This document shows, in pieces, positions 8,378 to 16,665 of a DNA stretch of 56,094 nt. Under the pieces are notes generated by a model, which did no database searches, was not told the origin of the DNA, and was given only the letters and a program-made list of their open reading frames with translations. A program made the translations under genes and the position numbers. Every line of letters begins with the position of its first letter. The stretch's first letter is position 1. This DNA is from Aureivirga sp. CE67. Its GTDB lineage: Bacteria > Bacteroidota > Bacteroidia > Flavobacteriales > Flavobacteriaceae. The stretch lies in assembly GCF_015767245.1 (NCBI RefSeq), contig NZ_JADOTV010000025.1, forward strand, positions 1 to 56,094, in the 5' to 3' direction.

Positions 8378-9448
8378 TCAAATAATACTTTTTCCTTTTT
8401 CTGTTATAAAAATATTGTCTTGAATTCTAGTTAGACATTCAATTTCAATCAATTTTGTTATTGTTGATTCTATTTCTGAAAGAGATAATATTTCTCTATA
8501 TCTTTTAAATATTTCCGAAATATTGGTATCTCCTTTATTTACAAAATGAATAAAACGAAGAATTGAATCATCTCTATGAGTAAAGCCATTCTTCATAAAT
8601 ATCCTATATTCAAAACCTTTCTCAAGTGCTTCTTGAGCTTGATTAAAGGAGTAAATTAGATTGCATGTTTCATTAAAAAAACCTTTGAATTGATACTCAA
8701 TTGATTTATAATTAATACTTCTAATTGTATTAAGCTTAGAAAGTCTTTTCTCCTTTATGGGTTTTTCATAGTTTTTTAGTTTATCATCTATTTTATTTTC
8801 TAGTTCTTGTTTTAAATTTTTAATTTCATTTTTATCTAATGATAAAATACTAATTGAACTATTTAATTCTTCATTGGATATTTTATGTTTTATAAACGAT
8901 GAAATTGTAAAACTTTCAAATTTAGAAACATAACCTACTCTTTTATATTCTCCATTTTTATAAAAACACATGGATACTCCATCATCATATGGTATAGCAT
9001 TTTTAATTCGATTGTTTTGTTCTCTTGTTAAATGACAAGGATAACATACCTCTTTAGGAGTATGTTCGCTATCAGTTTGAATAATTGGCGTTCTACAATC
9101 TTCACATTTAAAAGCAGCTTTCGAATTCCACCAATCAGGACAATCTCTTGACCATTCATCTGGCGAAGGAAAATAAAATTCAGCGTTATACTTTTCAGCT
9201 AAGACTTTTCCTATTCTTTTAGCTTCTTCACTAAGTTCTTTCTGACTTTCAAAGTCCTTATAGTTTAGAGTAGCAACATTTTCCTTTTCATATCCTTGCC
9301 TAGTTTTAAATACTAATTCAACATCCAATGCTATATAATCAACATCCGAATACCATAAACATTGTACTGCTTTAGGCTCTTTTTTACCCTTCTCGATTGT
9401 TTTCTGAATTATTTTTTTTAACATTTTGGTTTTAATGTTACTCAACAT
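8378..9448 (-). CDS. Zn-binding protein with possible winged-helix C-terminus
   Basis: A 356-residue soluble protein. Residues about 110-145 carry a cysteine cluster (CEDCRTP, then CYPCHL) that should bind zinc, followed by PYDDGVSMCFYKNGEY. The last 50 residues (LSLSEIESTITKLIEIECL to FITEKGKSII) look like a winged helix with its recognition wing, and a basic coiled segment lies near 190-240. A nucleic-acid-binding or regulatory role is therefore plausible but unproven. No family name is recognised. It follows 9495-10442 by 46 bases and probably shares its transcript. Confidence 0.8.
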   Translation of the reverse strand: MLSNIKTKMLKKIIQKTIEKGKKEPKAVQCLWYSDVDYIALDVELVFKTRQGYEKENVATLNYKDFESQKELSEEAKRIGKVLAEKYNAEFYFPSPDEWSRDCPDWWNSKAAFKCEDCRTPIIQTDSEHTPKEVCYPCHLTREQNNRIKNAIPYDDGVSMCFYKNGEYKRVGYVSKFESFTISSFIKHKISNEELNSSISILSLDKNEIKNLKQELENKIDDKLKNYEKPIKEKRLSKLNTIRSINYKSIEYQFKGFFNETCNLIYSFNQAQEALEKGFEYRIFMKNGFTHRDDSILRFIHFVNKGDTNISEIFKRYREILSLSEIESTITKLIEIECLTRIQDNIFITEKGKSII

Positions 9449-9494
9449 TTAACTAAAGTACTTCTTAATGAGATTTAGGTTTTGTTGATGATAG

Positions 9495-10442
9495 TTATTT
9501 ATATTTTTCAATTTGTTTAAATAATGTTATTTTATAGTCATCAGTGAATTTTAAACGACCTAAAAAACCTTTTTTAATCTTCATGTTTCTCAACCTTAAA
9601 TCATACCAATCTGAGAAAAAGTCAGCATACCCTCCTATAGATATTTCATTGTCCCCCATAGCTACCATCGAAGGATATTCACTAACAAATTGTTCCTTTG
9701 ATTTAATCCTTTTGTTAATACTTAATAGATAAAATTGAATATCATATGCCAAATATGACAATGGATCATCATGAAGTGCAAAATACCCTTTTTCTTTGGT
9801 TAACTCTTCAAATAAATTTCTTAGTACTTTGTCAAAGTTTATTGTCTTATCTGCTTTAAAATATTTTTGAAGAATATTCGAAAAACGTCCATTTTTAAAT
9901 ATTTCTAATGTCTCATATAATTCTTCTTCAGAATTATCAAATTCACTTTCATTGACTAGACCAACAATAAATTCACTAAAATTATTCGCTAAAAAAGTTT
10001 TCTTATAATCAAGTTCTTGATCAACATGAACTACCTCAGGCTCACCTTCAGCTCCACATTTCGAGTAATCAAGAAGAATCATATCATGTCCAGCACTAGG
10101 GCATGTACAAATGTATATTCCGTCATTAGGATATTCCCATTCGTCAATCATAAATTGACTTCCTAAGCTACCACAAATAGAATATTTCTTTTCAAATCCT
10201 ATCCCCATTATGGCACTAATAGCAACATGATCTTCTGCCCATGAGGTACTTTCATTAGTTGGAAAACAAGTATTTTCAGGAATACCTCCATTTTGAATTT
10301 TCATCAGATTAATGTAATCCACAGGTAGTTTATAACCTAAAGTAGATTCAACTTTATTAATTAATTCCTCTGATAAAGATTCTTCTAGATATCCCTTATT
10401 GGCATATTCTGATGACTTCCAAAAGTCTTTTAAATTATTCAT
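9495..10442 (-). CDS. SMI1/KNR4 family protein with C-terminal extension
   Basis: A 315-residue protein. The first 165 residues are an SMI1/KNR4 (SUKH) domain: EELINKVESTLGYKLP, then LMKIQNGG, then DGIYICTCPSAGHDMILLDY and a final FSEFIVGL helix. SUKH proteins are mostly immunity proteins against polymorphic toxins. The extra 140 residues (helical, ending DDYKITLFKQIEKYK) have no recognised family. A form-A promoter (10550-10580) lies about 100 bases upstream. The domain call is firm; a cognate toxin is not visible in the window. Confidence 0.85.
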   Translation of the reverse strand: MNNLKDFWKSSEYANKGYLEESLSEELINKVESTLGYKLPVDYINLMKIQNGGIPENTCFPTNESTSWAEDHVAISAIMGIGFEKKYSICGSLGSQFMIDEWEYPNDGIYICTCPSAGHDMILLDYSKCGAEGEPEVVHVDQELDYKKTFLANNFSEFIVGLVNESEFDNSEEELYETLEIFKNGRFSNILQKYFKADKTINFDKVLRNLFEELTKEKGYFALHDDPLSYLAYDIQFYLLSINKRIKSKEQFVSEYPSMVAMGDNEISIGGYADFFSDWYDLRLRNMKIKKGFLGRLKFTDDYKITLFKQIEKYK

Positions 10443-10549
10443 ATCTATTTTATTATTGTAAACATTACTATAACAAGAATTCCTGTTATCTCAATTACAT
10501 CTGTAACTATAAATTATTGTAAAATAAAGTTTTCATAGCAGCAGATTTT

Positions 10550-10580
10550 CAAATGTAAACGAACTATTATTAATAAACAA
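10550..10580 (-). promoter_or_regulatory. Form-A promoter
   Basis: Minus-strand TTG (10578-10580), 20 bases, TACATTTG (10550-10557). It points into the SMI1/KNR4 gene. Confidence 0.8.
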
Positions 10581-10584
10581 AAAA

Positions 10585-10611
10585 GCATATCAAAATGTTA
10601 TTTTAATATGC
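10585..10611 (-). terminator. Hairpin terminator of form-A repeat
   Basis: Stem GCATAT/ATATGC extended by AAAAT/ATTTT, then a T run on the minus strand. It lies downstream of the DUF6624 gene. Confidence 0.75.
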
Positions 10612-10650
10612 TTCGAAATATATTCTATAATTAGTTATTGTGAAATATTT

Positions 10651-11241
10651 TTAATTCGGATTATATTGAATGTTGAAATACTTTAAATAATCCTCTATTG
10701 TACCCATTCCCATTTCCTTTCTTCTTTTGTTCACAGTTTCAGGATTTTCTAATTTATACAATTTGCCATTTTTTATCTGTGAACCATATATTTGAGGTTT
10801 ACCTTCATCCATCAGAATTCTATCTTTCATTAAAGCATATTGTTGTTTAGACAAGTCTCCATTTCCCACTGCTTTTTCTATTTTCGGAAAATACTTTTTT
10901 CTAGTTTTTGCATCAGTGTGTTGCAGACCCAACCAGATTGCATCCATTTGCTTTTGAGTCACCTCTTTTAATGTTGGCATTCCACACTTTTCAATAATAC
11001 TAATCACTAATTCCTGATTTCTATGATCTTCTTTAGCATATTTGAATAATTCATTTGTTTTTCTAATCTTTTGATCACTTTCATAAACTTCACTCAAGAT
11101 TTGATGTTTTTTACTACAATCAACTTCAATAATATCTACCGAACCTACATAAACAAATTTATCCTTATTCATATAAAGGAATGTTGACACTAATAAAACA
11201 AGAGCAGCTAATATGCTGAAGAATATTGTTTTCTTTTTCAT
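10651..11241 (-). CDS. DUF6624 family protein
   Basis: A 196-residue protein with an N-terminal signal anchor (residues 5-24) and a DUF6624-type domain. Visible family features are EKCGMPTLKEV, LGLQHTDAKTRKKYFP, YALMKDRILMDEGKPQIYGSQ and the closing NKRRKEMGMGTIEDYL. The family is widespread in bacteria and its activity is unknown. Here it is a single-gene unit with a form-B promoter (11303-11333) in front and a form-A terminator behind. Confidence 0.85.
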   Translation of the reverse strand: MKKKTIFFSILAALVLLVSTFLYMNKDKFVYVGSVDIIEVDCSKKHQILSEVYESDQKIRKTNELFKYAKEDHRNQELVISIIEKCGMPTLKEVTQKQMDAIWLGLQHTDAKTRKKYFPKIEKAVGNGDLSKQQYALMKDRILMDEGKPQIYGSQIKNGKLYKLENPETVNKRRKEMGMGTIEDYLKYFNIQYNPN

Positions 11242-11302
11242 TTCTATTTTTGGATTATATTATTCACAACAGGAGTCTGTGTATAAACTCTTCAATTTTC
11301 GT

Positions 11303-11333
11303 CAAAACTAGTCTTTTAATATAAACAAATCAA
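11303..11333 (-). promoter_or_regulatory. Form-B promoter
   Basis: Minus-strand TTG (11331-11333), 20 bases, TAGTTTTG (11303-11310), a full match to TAnnTTTG. The outer core ACAACAGGAGTCTG lies just left of it. It points into the DUF6624 gene. Confidence 0.75.
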
Positions 11334-11551
11334 GTTTAGGAGTATTTTAATTTTGAAAAGATAAAATAATTTGAAGTGAAAATTTAAATAAAGCGTCACA
11401 ATTATAAGTTTATAATTTCACTATTCTTTACATTAAAACTATTATTCTTTATTAAAGGAAAAAAAATGTAAACAAAAAAGCATATCAAACATTATTCGAA
11501 TACATTTAAACTAAAAATTCAAATTTATTTTACTTGAAGGTTCTTATATTT

Positions 11552-12037
11552 TTATTTTAAAATAGGATAAAACACTTTTTCTTCTTTAATTTTTAAATCT
11601 GTTCTAGAAACTAATTCATTAATATTTCCGCTTAAAGAAGTGATATAAATATTTTCTCCACTTGATAAAATCATTTTAATAAATTTAAATTCCTTAAAAG
11701 GGTCTTTATGGAGCTTCATTCTATCAACAAAAATAATATCCTTCACATCTTTTTCAAGATTCAATTCTCTTACACTTTTCTTCTTTATTATTGTTATTTT
11801 AGAACCTCTTATTATTATATTTTTTTGGTAATCTTTAATATAATATTGAATTAAAAGAATGATGTGAAATATCCAAAAATAACTAAAACATAATACAGGG
11901 ATTAATATATCTCCAATATTTCGAAATGGGTGTAAAATATACAAACCAACAATAGTTAATATTAATCCAATAAAAACCATCATTGAATGATTCAATATCA
12001 ATTTCGATTTAACTGTAAAATATAATTCTTTCTTCAA
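11552..12037 (-). CDS. Membrane protein with PH-like domain
   Basis: A 161-residue protein with two transmembrane helices (MMVFIGLILTIVGLYIL and ILIPVLCFSYFWIFHIILL) followed by a strand-rich cytoplasmic domain (NIIIRGSKITIIKKKSVREL, then FIKMILSSGENIYITSLS) of the bacterial PH-like type. Such proteins occur near toxin-immunity loci. Its role is unknown. Confidence 0.75.
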   Translation of the reverse strand: MKKELYFTVKSKLILNHSMMVFIGLILTIVGLYILHPFRNIGDILIPVLCFSYFWIFHIILLIQYYIKDYQKNIIIRGSKITIIKKKSVRELNLEKDVKDIIFVDRMKLHKDPFKEFKFIKMILSSGENIYITSLSGNINELVSRTDLKIKEEKVFYPILK

Positions 12038-12093
12038 TTTTTTAATACTATTTACATAAAATACACTTCATTAAATCCTTTTTATTTTTTAAT

Positions 12094-12603
12094 CTATCTT
12101 AGTTCAATATATTTATTAAACACAGGATTACCATCATGCAATTCTAAAGTTTTCTTCTTTTCATTCTAAACAAAACTTGATGGAGTTCTTATTTCAATCT
12201 TATTACATTCATTTTCTTTAGAATTACATTTTTTCAAAATATATCTAACACATCCTAAACTATTATATGTTATTTCAAGATTGTTTTCATCTTTATTTTT
12301 ATTCAACATTAAATCAATCTCAATATATTATTTATCATTTAATTTGTTGAGCTTTCCAAAATCAATTATGTTATCAGAAAATTGAATTTTTAATCTCTTT
12401 AATTTTTTATAATTTAAAACCAATACTCCATCTTCCATTAATTTATAATCTACTTCTTTATCATTATTATAAATTTTAAGATTTACCAATTCAATTTTTC
12501 TTTTGGTTTCTTTTTCTACACAATTTAGCAGCATGTAAATTTTTTCTTTAGAATAAATCTTTTGACAAATAAGTACCAAAAATAAAAGTAATACGTTTCT
12601 CAT
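12094..12603 (-). pseudogene. Secreted protein gene with two in-frame stops
   Basis: A signal peptide (LLLFLVLICQKIYS) opens a frame that stops with TAA after 91 codons at 12328. The same frame then continues without shift (YIEIDLMLNKNKDENN and on) for 53 codons to a TAG at 12166-12168, and for 23 more to the TAG at 12094. The total of 170 codon positions is one unbroken phase, so this is most simply one gene with two nonsense mutations. No family is recognised. The 5' part may still be expressed as a truncated secreted peptide. Confidence 0.65.
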
Positions 12604-12656
12604 TTTAATTATTTTAGGATATTTATAAATAAAATATTTTTAACGCTAATTCTATT

Positions 12657-13154
12657 TTATTCTTTTTTAAATATCATCACTTCTCCTTGGTCAGGATCTC
12701 CAAATGTAAAAACCAAATCATAAGGATCTTTTTTATTCATTAAACCTGCTCCTTTTAATTCCTTTCGCATTTCAATAAAGTGAATTCCCCAATGCTCTAG
12801 ATTCTCTTTTTCTCCAACATCAATTGCTCCTAAAACATCTTTTTGCCATTTTCCTTTTTCACTAATTAAACCACTATATTTTGGTGGAAATCCTTTGAAA
12901 TAAGGAATATTTTTAATTTCAAATTCGTTATTAGATTTAATGATTATTGTTGGTTTAACAACTTCTCCATTCTCATTTTCAAAATACTCTATTGAACTAT
13001 CTATTGATTGCGACTTAAAAGTGTATTTACCAATTAATTCACTTTCTTTTGGTTCATTAGTTATTAGTTTATGTGTATTTGGCTGTTCTTGACAACTCGT
13101 AAAAGTTATCAATAACAATATTCCTAAAATTGGATTCCATTTTTTCATTTTCAT
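12657..13154 (-). CDS. Lipoprotein of unknown function
   Basis: A 165-residue lipoprotein with signal ILGILLLITFTSC (Cys 21). The mature domain has a lipocalin-like look: ESELIGKYTFKSQSIDSS, SNNEFEIKNIPYF, then GKWQKDVLG and a C-terminal strand DLVFTFGDPDQGEVMIF. This 'field-text-value' pattern is seen in small Bacteroidota lipoproteins of unknown role. The start may also be the Met at codon 3. Confidence 0.8.
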   Translation of the reverse strand: MKMKKWNPILGILLLITFTSCQEQPNTHKLITNEPKESELIGKYTFKSQSIDSSIEYFENENGEVVKPTIIIKSNNEFEIKNIPYFKGFPPKYSGLISEKGKWQKDVLGAIDVGEKENLEHWGIHFIEMRKELKGAGLMNKKDPYDLVFTFGDPDQGEVMIFKKE

Positions 13155-13203
13155 AATTTTAGTACGGTAGTTTTAAATCGCTCTTTTTTCTTGTATAATT
13201 TTT

Positions 13204-13779
13204 TTATTTATTCTTGAATATAGAATTATCAATTCTTGTTGTTTTTCCTATTTTCAAGCCAATCAACTTAGTTATTTGTTTACTAATTTTATATTGATCT
13301 TTTTCATTTACATTTATATATTTTGAATTATATATTCTCAAAATGCTTTTACTCCCATTTTTAGTATTTGCCTCAATATTATAAGCAATTATCAAATAAT
13401 TTTCATCATCTACTTCTAAACTTTCATATTCTCTTTTTAGCTCAATTGTTTTAATATCAGATATAATTTCATCTTTTTTAAAAATGTATTTTTTCGAAAT
13501 AATTTTGAGCTCTGAATCTATATAAATCGTCGAAAAACACCTGTTTAATGTTTTAAATAAACTTTTAAAAAGATAAATTAAAGCAATTAATAGGATAATA
13601 TATAGCACAACAGCAAATATGACTTGAATATTACTAATTTGTGAAAGATAAAAAAGAACTACACAAACTATAACTATCAACAAATCTTTAAATATTAATA
13701 TAAAATCTTTTATCTGTAGGCGGTATATAATTAAAGTTTCGTTTTCATTTTCTTCAATTTTAAAATTATTCAATTTCAT
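13204..13779 (-). CDS. Membrane protein with PH-like domain
   Basis: A 191-residue protein with two membrane helices (LLIVIVCVVLFYLS and VIFAVVLYIILLIALIYLF) and a cytoplasmic beta domain (STIYIDSELKIISKKYIFKKDE, split by turns) of PH-like appearance. The architecture parallels 11552-12037 and 15978-16463 without obvious sequence identity. Function unknown. Confidence 0.75.
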   Translation of the reverse strand: MKLNNFKIEENENETLIIYRLQIKDFILIFKDLLIVIVCVVLFYLSQISNIQVIFAVVLYIILLIALIYLFKSLFKTLNRCFSTIYIDSELKIISKKYIFKKDEIISDIKTIELKREYESLEVDDENYLIIAYNIEANTKNGSKSILRIYNSKYINVNEKDQYKISKQITKLIGLKIGKTTRIDNSIFKNK

Positions 13780-13802
13780 ATTACTTTAATTCTTTTTCAA
13801 TG

Positions 13803-13890
13803 CTATACTACGTTTTCAACTTTATGGCTTTGTATAAAAATTGAAGCTATATTGTATTGCCAAAGCTTTATGATTTTTATAGCTTTTCAT
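13803..13890. repeat. Weak attC-like palindrome
   Basis: GCTATACTACG at the left and ATAGC at the right enclose CTTTATGGC/GCCAAAG arms. It is placed between two co-oriented single-gene units like the clearer attC-like sites, but the cores are poorly conserved. Confidence 0.35.
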
Positions 13891-13903
13891 TCACAGTTTC
13901 CAA

Positions 13904-14194
13904 TTATAAATAACTCCTAAATATAGATTTCAATTCTTTAAATTCAACATTTTCTTTTCTATCTAACACTCTATATTTTTCAGGATTATCTTTATTTGAT
14001 TTCTCAATTTCAATATAAAAACAACCTTTTTCTTTTTCCCAGGTTGAAACATAAATTAATATTTCTTCATTTAAATCTGAAAATCCAATAGCACATAAAT
14101 CTCCTTCCCAGAAATCTTTCAGAAGATATTTATTTTCATCAAATTCTTTATTTATTTCAGCTATTAATTCAAGTATAGTCTCATCCTTTTCCAT
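13904..14194 (-). CDS. Small acidic protein, immunity-like
   Basis: A 96-residue acidic cytoplasmic protein (LLKDFWEGDLCAIGFSDL, then EILIYVSTWEKEKGCFYIE). The size, acidity and strand-rich centre are typical of small immunity proteins. No family is recognised. It is a single-gene unit between attC-like remnants at 13803 and 14233. Confidence 0.7.
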   Translation of the reverse strand: MEKDETILELIAEINKEFDENKYLLKDFWEGDLCAIGFSDLNEEILIYVSTWEKEKGCFYIEIEKSNKDNPEKYRVLDRKENVEFKELKSIFRSYL

Positions 14195-14232
14195 TTATTT
14201 CTTTTTAAACTTATCTACATTTTCACTTTTTG

Positions 14233-14272
14233 TATTACATCAACGACAAGAAGTGAAATTCGTAGTTTATTC
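14233..14272. repeat. Partial attC-like repeat
   Basis: TTACATCAACGACAAGAAG followed by TGAAATTCGTAGTTT closely matches the repeat at 43739-43780 (CGACAAGAAGTGAAATTTAC). Only the right arm of the palindrome is well kept. Confidence 0.4.
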
Positions 14273-14956
14273 TAAAGTATAATTTCTAATTGTATCTTTA
14301 ATTAATTCTAATCCATCAGTTTCTATACCATAATCTCCTTGAAAATCTTGATGCAACTCAACATCGACTTCTTCTTTTAATATTTCAAAATATTCTTTTC
14401 CTTCAAATTCCAATGCCATACCAATATATTCAATTATATTTTCTTTGGTAATTTCAATTGAATTCATATACATCATTCCGATAAAGTGATCTAAATTATC
14501 TCCTACATCATAAGGCATTTCTTCTTCATCAAAATCTTCAACTTTATTTAAATCCATAATAAGTTTCGGATCTTTATTAGATATTAAATTTGAAATTATT
14601 TTAAAAACATTTTTTAAATCTTCAAAAGTTTCAATTATATAAGTATTTTGTTCCTCTGAAAAAGTAAAAGTATTTTCTGGAATTAAATTTTCACAAATTA
14701 CTTTAGCTATAAAAGCATTATTCTCTAATGAGTTGAATTTAAAAATTGAATTCAAGATTATTGTTCTTTCAACTATACCTTCTACTTCAGGACAAAAAAC
14801 CACATTCAGTTCAAAAACTTCATTTTCAATTTCATGAATTTCAATTTCAATAGATGTTTCATTTTTATTATCCCACCAGTCAATTCTTACTGAGTCAAAT
14901 TCATAAATAAATGAATTTAAATTTTCAATCCCGATGCTTTGTAATATTTCTTTCAT
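14267..14956 (-). CDS. Unknown acidic protein
   Basis: A 229-residue, strongly acidic soluble protein. The N-terminal half has alternating strands (SVRIDWWDNKNETSIEIEI, then VFELNVVFCPEVEGIVE). The C-terminal half has a helix-rich DFDEEEMPYDVGDNLDHF segment. No family is recognised. High acidity would suit a protein that blocks a basic toxin, but that is inference from composition only. Confidence 0.75.
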   Translation of the reverse strand: MKEILQSIGIENLNSFIYEFDSVRIDWWDNKNETSIEIEIHEIENEVFELNVVFCPEVEGIVERTIILNSIFKFNSLENNAFIAKVICENLIPENTFTFSEEQNTYIIETFEDLKNVFKIISNLISNKDPKLIMDLNKVEDFDEEEMPYDVGDNLDHFIGMMYMNSIEITKENIIEYIGMALEFEGKEYFEILKEEVDVELHQDFQGDYGIETDGLELIKDTIRNYTLE

Positions 14957-15031
14957 TTTATATTTTTTTTGATTTCACACAATGTATTTTTTAAAAGCTA
15001 AAGTACTATTGAAACTGTTCAAGCTTTTGTT

Positions 15032-15424
15032 TTATTTTCTATTTAATTCATTAAGAATTTCTATCGCCAGAAAACCATAAGTTTTTCCTATTCCCTTTTT
15101 ATGTTCATTAATCTCAAATTGATCTGAAATATCTATAAATAAATACAATTCAATTAATTCCGTCTTTTCAGAATTTAAATCTGCTTCAAACTTGTAAAAA
15201 ACTTTCTCAGACGTTAAAATCAATCCTTCATCAGTACATATTCCTGGAAAATCTTGTTCATAATTCAATAGTATAGACTGATCGATTTCTATACCTTTTT
15301 CTGAAAAAATTTTCTCCAAAGGTTTAGGTATTCGATTTTCTCGCCAATATTTAGCCTCTTTTAGAATTGAATCTTTTTTTAATTCGATTTGTTGTTGAAC
15401 ATTTAATCTTCTTTTATTTTTCAA
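15032..15424 (-). CDS. Unknown soluble protein
   Basis: A 130-residue cytoplasmic protein with a basic helical N-terminus (KKDSILKEAKYWRENRIPKP) and a central strand pair GLILTSEKVFYKFE. A similar 'ILLTTKNIYYLD' pair occurs in 45653-46138, so the two may share a small PH-like fold. Its start overlaps the end of the upstream gene (15414-15911) by 11 bases, so the two are coupled. Confidence 0.75.
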   Translation of the reverse strand: MKNKRRLNVQQQIELKKDSILKEAKYWRENRIPKPLEKIFSEKGIEIDQSILLNYEQDFPGICTDEGLILTSEKVFYKFEADLNSEKTELIELYLFIDISDQFEINEHKKGIGKTYGFLAIEILNELNRK

Positions 15425-15911
15425 TTTTAATTAGATTATTTAATTTTTTGTTTTCAACTATTATTTTTCCGTATTCATTTAATATAAATTGTTTTTCGTT
15501 TTCAAAATCAATCCACCAAATCCAATCAACAATATCCACTTTTCCACAAATTTTCAAATACTGATTTTCAGAATATTTTAAAATTAAATCTGAGTCTTTA
15601 TTTATTTCTATTTCTTGTATAGGTTCTCTAGCTAGATTAAACAAGACTAAAGCTTTAATTGATTCTTTATAATCTATATTTTTAGTTAAATCAAATGGAC
15701 CATTTTTAAGTAGCTCAATCCATTCATTCTCATTATTAACTTCAATTTCATGTGCATGAATCCAAATATTATCAATTTTCTCAATTTTATATTTATCATC
15801 TTCATAATGTCTTTTGAATTCTAAATGCCAAAAATCAATTGTATAATTTATTTTCGAAATTGATAAATTCTTAAAAACTCGATTTAGTTCTTTATTTAAC
15901 TTTTCCACCAT
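15414..15911 (-). CDS. Unknown soluble protein, immunity-like
   Basis: A 165-residue acidic protein, aromatic-rich (FWHLEFKRHYEDDKY, VDIVDWIWWIDFENE). No signal or membrane segment. It is the first gene of a coupled pair with 15032-15424. The pattern of an aromatic, acidic, single-domain protein with a coupled partner is common for immunity cassettes; no named family is recognised. Confidence 0.75.
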   Translation of the reverse strand: MVEKLNKELNRVFKNLSISKINYTIDFWHLEFKRHYEDDKYKIEKIDNIWIHAHEIEVNNENEWIELLKNGPFDLTKNIDYKESIKALVLFNLAREPIQEIEINKDSDLILKYSENQYLKICGKVDIVDWIWWIDFENEKQFILNEYGKIIVENKKLNNLIKIEK

Positions 15912-15977
15912 TCTTTAAATTTCTTTTTCACTTGCTAATAGAATAAATTTCACCTCCAACAAGAAATAAAATTTAAA

Positions 15978-16463
15978 TTACAAGCTATTCTTATAATTTT
16001 CCAACTCTTCTTTGATGTCTTCAATAGGTTTTGAAAATAACACACTTGGAAAAATTACTGGACTTCCAAATTTTCCAATGTTTGTTTTCATTAAAGCTCT
16101 TGAAAATGCACTAACACTCTTTAAATATTCATCATTTTCTTTTAGATTTAACACTAGAAATTTATTTTTATGATTTGAATTAATCGAAAAATCATTGATG
16201 TGTTTCCATTCAACAATTCCCATATTATTCAGATTACTCTTTATCCCTTTTTTATTCACAATAAGACTTGGAGTTTTTTTAAAGTTTTTTATTATGATAT
16301 AAACTCCAAAAAGAAAAAACAATGTATACACTACTAGTAAAATCATATCGTTTTTCAATACACTATAAAAAATACAAGCTATTGAAATAATTAATATAAA
16401 AACATACAATTTTCTTTCTTTTTTCAACTGCGATTCCCCTTTAAAATACGCTACTTCATTCAT
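15978..16463 (-). CDS. STM3941-like membrane protein
   Basis: A 161-residue protein with two helices (LYVFILIISIACIFYSVL and MILLVVYTLFFLFGVYIII) and a cytoplasmic PH-like domain: TPSLIVNKKGIKSNL, GIVEWKHINDFSI, NKFLVLNLKENDEYL and GSPVIFPSVLF. This order of elements fits the STM3941 family, which is often encoded beside toxin-immunity systems. Family assignment is by pattern. Confidence 0.75.
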   Translation of the reverse strand: MNEVAYFKGESQLKKERKLYVFILIISIACIFYSVLKNDMILLVVYTLFFLFGVYIIIKNFKKTPSLIVNKKGIKSNLNNMGIVEWKHINDFSINSNHKNKFLVLNLKENDEYLKSVSAFSRALMKTNIGKFGSPVIFPSVLFSKPIEDIKEELENYKNSL

Positions 16464-16494
16464 TTTGTCTTTGTCTTTGTCCTAAATTTATTAT

Positions 16495-16540
16495 TAGTTA
16501 TGGCGGTTTTTGTAAGTTTTATTTTTCGAGTTTATTTTTT
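16495..16540. repeat. attC-like half site
   Basis: GTTATGGCGGTTTTTGTAAG matches the left half of the attC-like repeat at 43205 (CCATAACGGTTTTTGTAAG). The right half is absent or replaced by the hairpin at 16550-16588. Confidence 0.45.
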
Positions 16541-16549
16541 AATTATATA

Positions 16550-16588
16550 GAAAACATGGTGTAAAATGCGGTTTTACACCATGTTTTC
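16550..16588 (-). terminator. 17-bp-stem hairpin closing the helicase operon
   Basis: A perfect 17-bp inverted repeat (arms 16550-16566 and 16572-16588; loop TGCGG) with flanking A and T tracts. It can act as a terminator on either strand. It lies about 80 bases after the stop of the Ycf46-like gene. Confidence 0.75.
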
Positions 16589-16665
16589 ATAATATTTCTA
16601 TTTTTTTCTACGCTTGATAATTTTCTATGATGGCCTTATTTTCAGTTGCTCAAATTTCACAATTT

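Noticed and set aside
16550-16588. 17-bp-stem palindrome as an attC or replication structure
   Set aside because: It lacks RYYYAAC/GTTRRRY-type cores and sits just after an operon end, so a terminator is the simpler reading.
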